A stretch of 64,000 bases of DNA from Euglena gracilis (Eukaryota > Euglenida > Euglenophyceae > Euglenales): NCBI GenBank assembly GCA_039621445.1, contig CP154954.1, positions 1,736,001 through 1,800,000 of the forward strand. The letters run 5' to 3'. The stretch's first letter is position 1. Each line of letters opens with the position of its first letter. Of the stretch, positions 51,372 through 64,000 are shown piece after piece. The translations under genes were made by a program, and so were the position numbers. Under the pieces are notes generated by a model, which saw only the letters and a program-made list of their open reading frames with translations, ran no database searches and was not told the DNA's origin.

Positions 51372-51602
51372 ATGTTATCCGAATATGATAATCTAAACTT
51401 TGAAAAGAGCGTTGAAGGTAAAGGTTCTTTTCTTAATAAAAACCAAATAGAATCTTATTTGGCCTTACGAAAAAAGAAAGGAAAAATATATAATTTAGAT
51501 TCTGAATTTTGGCGTGCTTTTTGTGAATCTCACAATATTAATATGGAATCTATTTTAAATTTATATATATCGAATAAATCTATTTCTAGTAAGGATTGTT
51601 AA
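51372..51602 (+). CDS. Accessory ORF A, probable 5' part of a decayed Rep gene
   Basis: 76 codons, MLSEYDNLNFEKSVEGKG..., Lys-rich, stops at TAA 51600-51602. I do not recognise a domain in it on its own. The following Rep-like frame (51586-52089) is open across the stop in another frame, and the spacing suggests that A supplies the region N-terminal to it, with motif I lost or unrecognisable. A truncated duplicate is at 30570-30720. No clear ribosome binding site. Could alternatively be an unrelated small ORF. Confidence 0.5.
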   Translation: MLSEYDNLNFEKSVEGKGSFLNKNQIESYLALRKKKGKIYNLDSEFWRAFCESHNINMESILNLYISNKSISSKDC

Positions 51603-52089
51603 AATACTATCTTATATTGTTGGACGAGATTACCTTAAAGGCAGAACCGCTAACTTTTATGCTTACATTAAAGTGGATAAACGATTAGATACGCGCTCGA
51701 CTCGTTTTTTGGATTTGAGATTAAAAAAAGACTGTGAAGAGGTTACAGTTTGTGGAAATTATAGCGCAGCTAAGTCAGAAGAATATTCTATCGATTATAT
51801 AATAAAAATGGTTTTAAGTCAGAGAGCATATGGTATACAAGATTTTACTGATTCGTTAGTAATTAGTCCGTGTTTGTCTGTAAAATTAGATGATCATTAC
51901 CAAATGTTGTCACTTTGGAACCGCATGATAAAACTAGCTGAAAAAGGCAATATTTTTAAGGCTCTATCTCTTTTAAAAAAAGAAAGGCCAGATTACTACA
52001 TCAAAAAATTTGTAGCAATTAAAAAAAATTTAAATGCAATTTTTATGTCTTTTAAAAATGATAAAAAATTAAATAGGGAGGTTTTATGA
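51586..52089 (+). pseudogene. ORF B: geminivirus-type Rep domain with motif II lost
   Basis: The frame is open from about 51586 and needs a non-ATG start (GTG at 51673) or a frameshift from ORF A. Rep proteins nick the origin in rolling-circle replication with an HUH nuclease. Here YIVGRDYLKG matches the segment before motif II, but the paired His residues are replaced (ANFYAYIKV). STRFLDL matches the RFFDL core of the geminivirus GRS region, then NYSAAKSEEYSIDYIIK matches the AKS...YIxK motif III with Tyr42 and Lys45 (counting from the GTG). The tail ALSLLKKERPDYYIKKF and NLNAIF resemble the linker after the geminivirus nuclease domain. No helicase. The stop overlaps the start of ORF C (ATGA). 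Confidence 0.7.
52074..52083 (+). promoter_or_regulatory. Shine-Dalgarno-like site and ATGA coupling for ORF C
   Basis: AATAGGGAGG lies a few bases before the ATG at 52086, and that ATG overlaps the TGA of ORF B. This arrangement supports coupled translation on bacterial-type ribosomes and fixes the start of ORF C. Confidence 0.6.
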
Positions 52090-52880
52090 ATTTATTAAAT
52101 ACGAACAAAAATAACATTGATAATAATATGAGACGTATTTCATCAAAAAAAGTTTTTTTAACCTATTCTTATTGTTCCGCAGATCTTTCAGAAATTTTAA
52201 ATTTTTTTAAAAATAAATTTGAAGTAAAATATGGACTAGTTGATTATGCGTTGGTAAGATAGTTTCATAAAACCGGATACCCTCATGTACACTCATATTT
52301 CGTTTTTATTAAAAAAATAGACACTAAGGCAGCAAATTTTTTTGATATATATGTTGATTCTAAAACTTATAGTGCATATGTTCAAACAGTTAATAACGAG
52401 AAAGATTTGTTGGACTATTTAACAAAACAAATATTTAACTTTGTAGATGCTTCAAAAAATTTCATGGCTTCTCCATCAATTTTGAAAAAGTATGGTAAAT
52501 ATTTTGAATATTGTCCATTAGAAGAAAGGATGATTGAATTAGCAAAAAAAGGAGAGATAGCGGATGCTATGTTGTTGTTTGAAAAAGAAAAACCTTCTGA
52601 ATTTGTATATAAAGGTGATGCTATTGAAAAACGACTTAGAAACATATATTTAAGCACAAGGTTAGGAGTTAAAGCAAAAATTAATTTTAATGACTATGTG
52701 ATACCTCGAGATTTAAGGTGGATGTTAGACATTTATGAATCTTATCTGAATATGGGTGAAAATAAAGTATTTTTAATTTTAGGCGGTGAGCTTAGGTATT
52801 TAATAGATTTTTTTGAATCTTATTTGCAATTCATCAGCTTTTATCTTCTAGTAGTAAAGGCAGCTAAGAATCTACTGTGA
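52086..52880 (+). pseudogene. ORF C: geminivirus-type Rep nuclease, in-frame TAG
   Basis: From ATG 52086: motif I FLTYSYC at residues 24-30; TAG at 52260-52262 (codon 59); then motif II GYPHVHSYFVF with His67 and His69; NFFDI as in the GRS region; motif III DYLTK with Tyr110 and Lys113. The linker MLLFEKEKPSEFVYK and RNIYL resembles geminivirus Rep. KVFLILGG then stands where the helicase P-loop should begin, but no GxxxxGK[ST] follows and the frame ends at 52880. So the nuclease residues are complete apart from the stop, and the helicase is absent. Paralogue of ORF B. The TAG could be decay, sequencing error or readthrough. Red algal plastid plasmids are the nearest organellar precedent I know. 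Confidence 0.75.
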
Positions 52881-53675
52881 TTTAGATATAATTGTAATTA
52901 CTATGCGATAATTTTTTCATACTCTAGCATTTTAGAGTATCAAAATGTAGATGAGCTAAAAAATTTATTTAACTCTTTACAAACAAGGTTAAAAGCTCAT
53001 AATAGAATAAATAGTTTTAAAGTACTTTTATTTCCTTTTTTATATAAAGCTATAATGTAGTCAAAAAGCTGTAAAGTTGTGGAACAATTTCTAAAAGAAA
53101 AAGGAATTGAAATGCAAGGCATACTACCTTAGCAATTAAATGCCGATGATAAATATTCCCCCACATCATATTCAGAAATGGAAAAATCAAGAATACAGAG
53201 AACTTGAAAGTAAAAACTAAAGTTATATTCAAGAATTCTTAAAAAAGCTATATAGAATGATGAAAATGAAGGAAATGATAATCACAAATACTCTACGTTT
53301 TTATTATATGTTATATATTTATCGTAGGGAATAACTAATTTGTTAAAATATGTTAGATTTATTCTGGGCGGTTAGTGGTAACATAATTTGAAAGCCCTCT
53401 GACATCAAAGTTCGAATTATTCAAGCACTGAGGTTTTTTTAATAAGATTTTGCAATTTTAAAGGAGAGTAGTAATAAGGAAGCTTAGAGAAGATTAATAA
53501 TGATTTAGAAATACTTGTCATTACCGATGCGATAATTTTTCAGACTACTAGCATTTAGAGTATCAATGTAGATGAGCTAAAAAATTTATTTAACTCTTTA
53601 GAAACAACGTTAAAAGTTCATAATCGAAAAAATAGTGTTAAAGTACTTTTATCTCCTGCTTTACCAAAAGCTATA

Positions 53676-53930
53676 ATGTCGTCAAAACCTTATAAAGTTT
53701 TGGAACAATTTTTTAAAGAAAAAGGAATTGAAATGGAAGGCATACTACCTTATCAATTAAATGCCGATGATAAATTACTTCCCCCACATTTTCATAATTC
53801 AGAAATGGAAAAATCAAAGGAATACAGAGAACTTGAAAGTAAAACTAAAGTTTATATTCAAGAATTCTTAAAAAAAGCTAATATGAATGATGAAAATGAA
53901 GGAAATGATAATCAAAAAAATACTAATTAA
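53676..53930 (+). CDS. ORF D, unknown acidic-tailed protein
   Basis: 84 codons from the ATG, MSSKPYKVLEQFFKEKGIEM to a polar tail NDENEGNDNQKNTN. The same frame is open upstream from about 53565 (VDELKNLFNSLETTLKV), and with one stop further back it reads LEILVITDAIIF. That stretch is vaguely like a Walker B strand of a superfamily 3 helicase, which is only a guess. Decayed copy in the preceding tandem unit. No recognised family. Confidence 0.4.
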   Translation: MSSKPYKVLEQFFKEKGIEMEGILPYQLNADDKLLPPHFHNSEMEKSKEYRELESKTKVYIQEFLKKANMNDENEGNDNQKNTN

Positions 53931-53957
53931 TACGTTTTTATTATATGTTATTATTTT

Positions 53958-53981
53958 ATTAGTAATAAAAATATTACTAAT
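53958..53981. repeat. Perfect stem-loop with TATTAC
   Basis: ATTAGTAATA, loop AAAA, TATTACTAAT: a perfect 10-bp stem just downstream of ORF D. The right side contains AAATATTAC, which fits the loose CRESS-DNA origin nonamer NANTATTAC, but it sits in the stem rather than the loop and such matches are frequent in AT-rich DNA. May be an origin relic or simply a transcript end. Confidence 0.4.
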
Positions 53982-54045
53982 TTGTTATTTGTTATAAATA
54001 TGTTATATTTATTCTAGGGCGGAAAATTAGTGGTAACATTAATTT

Positions 54046-54112
54046 GTTAAAAAATGCCTCTTGACATCAAAAGTTCGAATTAATTTTGAAAAGCATGAGG
54101 CATTTTTTTAAC
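54046..54112. terminator. Terminator-like inverted repeat after ORF D
   Basis: GTTAAAAAATGCCTC (54046-54060) pairs with GAGGCATTTTTTTAAC (54097-54112), with a T run in the right arm, like a bidirectional intrinsic terminator. A decayed version ends tandem unit 1 (about 53385-53440). Confidence 0.6.
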
Positions 54113-54230
54113 AATTATTTTAAGTTTAATAAAACTTAAAATTTTTTTTTAATAAATTTTTTTTTTTCTGTCCGCCCGGAGAATAAAAAAATTTAGAAAA
54201 TTATTGCTCTATTATTTTTGGGAGAATAAA

Positions 54231-54269
54231 ATGAACAATTCAAAAACAAAACTTCAAAAAAAAAAATAA
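54231..54269 (+). CDS. 12-codon micro-ORF with strong ribosome site
   Basis: GGGAG at 54220-54224, then ATG at 54231 and MNNSKTKLQKKK. The leader GGGAGAATA is repeated before ORF E (54526), and the peptide resembles the Lys/Gln-rich start of ORF E. It may be the remnant of a duplicated 5' end or a leader peptide. Confidence 0.35.
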   Translation: MNNSKTKLQKKK

Positions 54270-54270
54270 A

Positions 54271-54298
54271 GTTCGCTGAGAATAAAATACCAGCGGAC
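54271..54298. repeat. Hairpin H1 of a three-member family
   Basis: GTTCGCTG ... CAGCGGAC around GAGAATAAAATAC, followed by ACACGTTTTTGTTATTTTT. Shares its core with 56304-56331 and 56444-56471. The stem bases differ in a pairing-preserving way. A half copy without the right arm (GTCCGCCCGGAGAATAAA) is at about 54170. Confidence 0.6.
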
Positions 54299-54537
54299 AC
54301 GTTTTTGTTATTTTTTGTTATAAAGTTGTGATTAAAATCATTATAAATATTATTACTAGTATAATTATTATCAAATTAATTTTTATTTTATTGCTAACTT
54401 GTTATTAAATTGTTATTAAATAGCTAATTTGTTGTATGAGCATTAAGCGTTAAATTAATTGGGTAGGTCAACAATAAACTATTGTTGAAAGAATATAGTT
54501 ATAGTTAATTGGACAAATTTTTTATGGGAGAATAATT

Positions 54538-55719
54538 ATGGTTCAAAAATTAAGAAAAAAATACAAATTCAAAATTAACACCACAAGTTCGAGATATTAT
54601 GGTAGTTATAATATAACACGTAATTGGAGAATTTTAATAAGGACAAATTTTCAATCTTTAATAGAAATGGATTATTCTTTTATTAAAAAATGGCATGCAA
54701 TAATAAACGACGATAAAATTTCTTTTATTATGTATACCATATGCAAATACGTGGATTTTCAGAAAGAAACCGATATTTTTATTAAAGCTTACCTCGAACT
54801 AAAGAAAAATTGTCGGCCAAAATATTTAGAAGACTTGTTTAGTTTTGATAAAAATACAAATATAAGTATCGAAAAAGCTAAAGGGGATAGTCCTGGCAAT
54901 GTTGGTGGTTTTATTATTAATTGCCGAGACCCCGAAGAGGAACTTTTTTGGAATAGAATACCGCGCTATGAATCTAAAAATAATAACTGTTTAAGTTTTA
55001 AATTTATTACTCAATATAATTTAATTGAGAAAGCAAGGGGAAATTATTTTCTACCTAAAATTTTCCTTGAAGTTTTAAAAAAAGGTCCGGAAGAGATTGA
55101 TAAAGAAAAAAGAAAAACTGTTTTAGCAAAAAAAATCGATAATGACGAAGAAATAGAAAAAATAGAAATAAAAAAAGAAAAACAATTTGAAATTAAGAGC
55201 TTTTTCGAGGATTCAGAATTTTTAGCAATAACCGAAAAATATACAAAAAAGTGTGAGGATTTAATAAATATTAACAATAAAGGGAAAAAAATAAGAGATT
55301 TATTTTGCAATTATATTTTAGAATTATTAATTCTAGAAATAAATATTTTAAATTCTCAAAGTAAACCAAAATATTCGGATGTTTTTATTTGTACTTATAA
55401 AAAAAAAAAGAACAATAATGAAATAGAGTGGTATTTTAATTGGATGTCTATTGATAGAATCCTTAAACAATTTTTATATAAATCAATTAAACCGTGGCAA
55501 AATAAAAATATTGACGATATTAATCAAGGAGAAATTTATAATATAATTACTAATAAATCACTTACAGATAATACAATAAATTCTGTTAAACGTTCTTTTC
55601 AAAATAGATTGAATGAAAATGTTAACTTAACGAACGTAAGAAAATCATACAAAAAAATAAAATTTGTTTCGTTTAGTTTAACTAAGTTTTATAGCAATGA
55701 AAATAACGTTTTTTTGTAA
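54538..55719 (+). CDS. ORF E: CRESS-Rep-like domain without catalytic residues
   Basis: 393 codons, open, with GGGAG 7 nt before the ATG. Residues 28-130 have the layout of a circovirus/nanovirus-like Rep nuclease: RNWRILIRTN (30-37) where motif I sits, DIFIKAYLELKKNCRPKYLE (79-98) where HLQGYLELKK-type motif II sits, IEKAKGDSPGN (111-121) before motif III. But the motif II His/Gln are Ile80 and Ile82-type residues, and the motif III Tyr/Lys are replaced (NVGGFII, 121-127). No P-loop follows; residues 190-393 are Lys/Glu/Asn-rich and unrecognised. So it looks like a catalytically dead, possibly repurposed relative. The frame is clean, unlike its neighbours. The assignment is by motif pattern only and could be wrong. 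Confidence 0.5.
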   Translation: MVQKLRKKYKFKINTTSSRYYGSYNITRNWRILIRTNFQSLIEMDYSFIKKWHAIINDDKISFIMYTICKYVDFQKETDIFIKAYLELKKNCRPKYLEDLFSFDKNTNISIEKAKGDSPGNVGGFIINCRDPEEELFWNRIPRYESKNNNCLSFKFITQYNLIEKARGNYFLPKIFLEVLKKGPEEIDKEKRKTVLAKKIDNDEEIEKIEIKKEKQFEIKSFFEDSEFLAITEKYTKKCEDLININNKGKKIRDLFCNYILELLILEINILNSQSKPKYSDVFICTYKKKKNNNEIEWYFNWMSIDRILKQFLYKSIKPWQNKNIDDINQGEIYNIITNKSLTDNTINSVKRSFQNRLNENVNLTNVRKSYKKIKFVSFSLTKFYSNENNVFL

Positions 55720-56267
55720 AATTAAAAATTGAGATTTTCGTATGTGATAGTTTTAATACTAGCCTTATAAGAGATTTTCTTAATTTAATTACAAGTGAAG
55801 ATATTCTATGGATAATGTATTCGGTAGAACCTGTAATATTAATACATACTGATTCCAAAGATAAAATTCTTCAAGAGACATATCTAAAATTAGAATGTAA
55901 AGCAGTAAAATCACAGCTATATTTAAATATATATGTGATATTTGATGAAAAAAGAGTATGGACTAAAAATTTAGTTGAAAGCTTTTTTTCTACTATTAAA
56001 AATGGTAAAATTTTAAATATATCAAACGTACCAAAACTAGGAGGTCTTTGTTTTTGTTATGTTCTTAATAACCTTTTGCTAAAAGCAAATAAAAAAAATC
56101 AATTAGCTGAAATTAAAATATATCAGCATACAAAATATGAAATTCCTTCCAAATATAAAATCAAATTTATCAACGAATCGCCATTATTTTTAAGAGAATA
56201 TACTGGGTCTTTGAACTTCTTATATATTTTACTTAGTATGTTACTAGATAATATAACTAATAAATAA
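55720..56267 (+). CDS. ORF F, unknown, frame continuous with ORF E except one base
   Basis: Open frame from about 55700 through 56267 (first ATG 55815; 150 codons from there). It begins before any ATG with LKIEIFVCDSFNTSLIRDFL and ends LLSMLLDNITNK. It lies one frame back from ORF E, and the two frames overlap at a run of seven T's directly before the ORF E stop (55717-55719). So F may be a C-terminal extension of E reached by frameshifting, or E and F may be one gene split by a homopolymer error. No recognised domain. Confidence 0.45.
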
Positions 56268-56303
56268 TTAAGTTATTATATTATTCCATTAAAATTTTTT
56301 AAA

Positions 56304-56331
56304 GTCCACCAAGAATAAAATTCTAGTGGAC
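56304..56331. repeat. Hairpin H2
   Basis: GTCCACCAAGAAT, short loop, ATTCTAGTGGAC, then ACACGTTTGTTATT. Lies 37 nt after the ORF F stop. The most regular member of the hairpin family; a likely transcript 3' end or element boundary. Confidence 0.6.
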
Positions 56332-56443
56332 ACGTTTGTTATTAAATTGTTATTATTAGTATAATTATTATAAAATTATTTAATTAAAAATATAAATAAT
56401 TTAGTTAGCTAGTTGTTATTAAAATGTTATTAACTTTTTTAAA

Positions 56444-56471
56444 GTTCACCGAGAATAAAATCCTAGTGGAC
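56444..56471. repeat. Hairpin H3
   Basis: GTTCACCGAGAATAAAATCC then TAGTGGAC, followed by ACACGTTTTTGTTATTTTT. The stem keeps pairing through G-T substitution relative to H2. H2 and H3 are separated by about 110 nt of AT-rich sequence resembling that after H1. Confidence 0.6.
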
Positions 56472-56549
56472 ACGTTTTTGTTATTTTTATTGGTTTTAGT
56501 TTAAGGTCAGCAGGAACAACTTTTATAACCTTTTATTATGGTATCGTAC

Positions 56550-56820
56550 TTTAATAAATCTAAATTTAAGGAATTCTGCAACATATTCTAAAGATAAAGG
56601 GCATTTTGGAGATGTAAGAAATACTTTCCTAGCTGACAGTCGGTATTTAGCGTTTTTACCAACGTTTTTTTCAAATTTATTAAAGGAACTTTTCTTTGAT
56701 TTTACTTTTTTCTAACGTAATTTTTTGATTAGTTTTATTTGGAGTTATAACCTATTATTAATCTATTAACCTATTATTAATCTATTAACTTATTATTATA
56801 TTATTATTATTATTAGGGGG
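56550..56820 (+). pseudogene. Decayed ORF remnant and AT microsatellite
   Basis: About 56550-56715 is open in one frame (HFGDVRNTFLADSRYLAFLP to a TAA at 56713) without a start. An ATG at 56538 in another frame stops early. Unknown product. It is followed by CTATTAACCTATTATTAAT repeats and a TTATTATTA microsatellite to about 56813. Confidence 0.35.
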
Positions 56821-57134
56821 CAATTTACTTAGCAAATTCTCGGTCGTTACTGACAAAACGGGGTATGGTTTTGTAAACATTAACCACGCAATAACACAAT
56901 CACAATATTGCACTAATAACTTAAAAAAGTCACTCACATGATATTATTACTAAATAAATGTAATCTGCCTCAGGCAAACGGTTTTGAACTATGTGTATGA
57001 AAAGTAATGAGAATTCTTTACAATTAAAGGGATGTAACATGTAAATCGTTAAATACGACTGCATACAACTCCTATTTAAGATACTATGTACGGGAAATAA
57101 GCAAAAAATAATACATTATTCAAGGAAAACTACT
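56814..57134. other. Non-coding stretch with higher GC before ORF G
   Basis: Starts AGGGGGCAATTTACTTAGC and is less AT-rich than its surroundings, with short inverted motifs such as CAATATTG and GTAAACATTAACC. No ORF or RNA recognised. Contains AAGGA at 57122-57126, a plausible ribosome site for ORF G. Confidence 0.4.
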
Positions 57135-57344
57135 ATGGTACGTAAAAAAGATATATTAAATGAAAGGTTAAAAAATTACACAATAGAAACAGACGTGTCC
57201 CGTAAGGTGAGGCAAAAAGTTGCGTTCCGTTTAGCGGCTAAAAACATATTTTTGATGTATAATAAAGTTTCATCTTCATTTACTGTGGAGGATATTAGTT
57301 ATTCTTTACTTGAGAAGCTGAAGCCATATGGTGTATTATCGTAG
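57135..57344 (+). pseudogene. ORF G: Rep motif I fragment upstream of rbcL
   Basis: 69 codons. Residues 31-44 read FRLAAKNIFLMYNK, very close to the N-terminal FxxxAKNxFLTY pattern of geminivirus-type Rep (motif I). An LLEKLKPYG segment follows, where the family has an alpha helix. It then stops; another frame continues (CIIVDTYIDCETN to 57444) but shows no HUH motif. So this is a fragment of a third geminivirus-type Rep gene, about 190 nt upstream of rbcL. Confidence 0.6.
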
Positions 57345-57536
57345 ATACGTATATTGACTGTGAAACTAACGTAACTGACTTATCTAGAGTAAAAGAAACT
57401 AAACGTGAGTATTATATTTTTAGACCTCAAATAGACAAAAATTAGTAGCAAAACTTATTAATAATAATAATGTAAATTATCTATAAATAACTGTAAAGTG
57501 ATTTTTCGAATATAATTTTTATTTTATTATTAAAAT

Positions 57537-64000
<6,464 letters not shown>

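Larger units (their letters stand above)
52846..54113 (+). repeat. Tandem duplication of about 620-660 bp
   Basis: Unit 1 about 52846-53446 and unit 2 about 53463-54113 align over their whole length: GTAGATGAGCTAAAAAATTT, AAAGAAAAAGGAATTGAAATG, ATTAAATGCCGATGATAAAT and the 3' CTGAGG/ATGAGGC motif occur in both. Unit 1 has stop codons and single-base losses in the reading frame. Unit 2 keeps the open frame 53676-53930. The end of unit 2 carries the terminator-like inverted repeat; in unit 1 it is eroded. Confidence 0.8.

Noticed and set aside
56790-56820. TATTATTATTA run as a CRISPR or iteron array
   Set aside because: A short AT microsatellite without spacers or fixed-length units.
56930-56960. 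TATTATTAC near 56945 as a rolling-circle origin nonamer
   Set aside because: Matches the loose consensus but has no flanking stem; such words are common at this AT content.

Overview
The window is plastid DNA from a photosynthetic euglenoid (Euglena type). The evidence is the gene set (psbB, psbT, psbH, psbN, petB, atpB, atpE, rbcL, rps4, rps11, rpoB/C1/C2, rrn5, rrn23 and ten kinds of tRNA), the extreme AT richness outside the artefact-like tracts, the petB-atpB-atpE gene order, the trnY-H-M-W-E-G cluster, and above all the splitting of nearly every protein gene by group II introns (5' GTGYG, 3' domain V hairpins) and by ~100-nt group III-like introns. No intron-encoded reverse transcriptase or maturase was seen.

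Layout. 1-9614: a head-to-head palindrome. Each arm carries the rps4 5' end, trnY-trnH-trnM-trnW-trnE-trnG and psbB. The arms meet in a low-complexity T/A-rich centre (4432-5306). 9262-11037: complete rps4, rps11, trnL and, on the minus strand, trnR, trnN, trnV. 11068-28390 (minus): rpoB-rpoC1-rpoC2, with about 6 kb of almost pure C/T sequence (17900-23940) sitting where the rpoC1 5' end should be. 28391-30560 (minus): spacer, rrn5 and only the last ~570 nt of rrn23. 30570-51530: a second, larger palindrome whose ~10.5-kb arms each carry a psbB 3' part, psbT, psbN-psbH (opposite strand), petB, atpB, atpE and the start of an accessory ORF. Its fold lies inside psbB. 51372-57344: an accessory island. 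57537-64000: rbcL in at least seven exons, its first intron invaded by 2.7 kb of G/T/A low-complexity sequence.

The most interesting part is the accessory island between atpE and rbcL. I read it as an array of decayed or diverged replication-initiator (Rep, HUH endonuclease) genes of the geminivirus/CRESS-DNA type. One ORF has lost the motif II histidines but keeps a geminivirus-like region and motif III. It is coupled by an ATGA overlap to a second ORF that keeps motifs I, II and III but has an in-frame TAG. A 393-codon ORF has the spacing of a circovirus/nanovirus-like Rep domain but lacks its catalytic residues. A short ORF just before rbcL carries only motif I. Between them are a tandem duplication, terminator-like inverted repeats and a family of three hairpins with compensatory stem changes. 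These ORFs have Shine-Dalgarno-like leaders, so they look adapted to plastid or bacterial ribosomes.

Caution on structure. Both palindromes fold at psbB. Their arms differ by homopolymer indels and small error-like changes, and three low-complexity tracts interrupt genes or introns. This pattern fits fold-back reads or poor long-read consensus at least as well as real genome rearrangement. Duplicated genes are annotated on both arms but may represent single loci.
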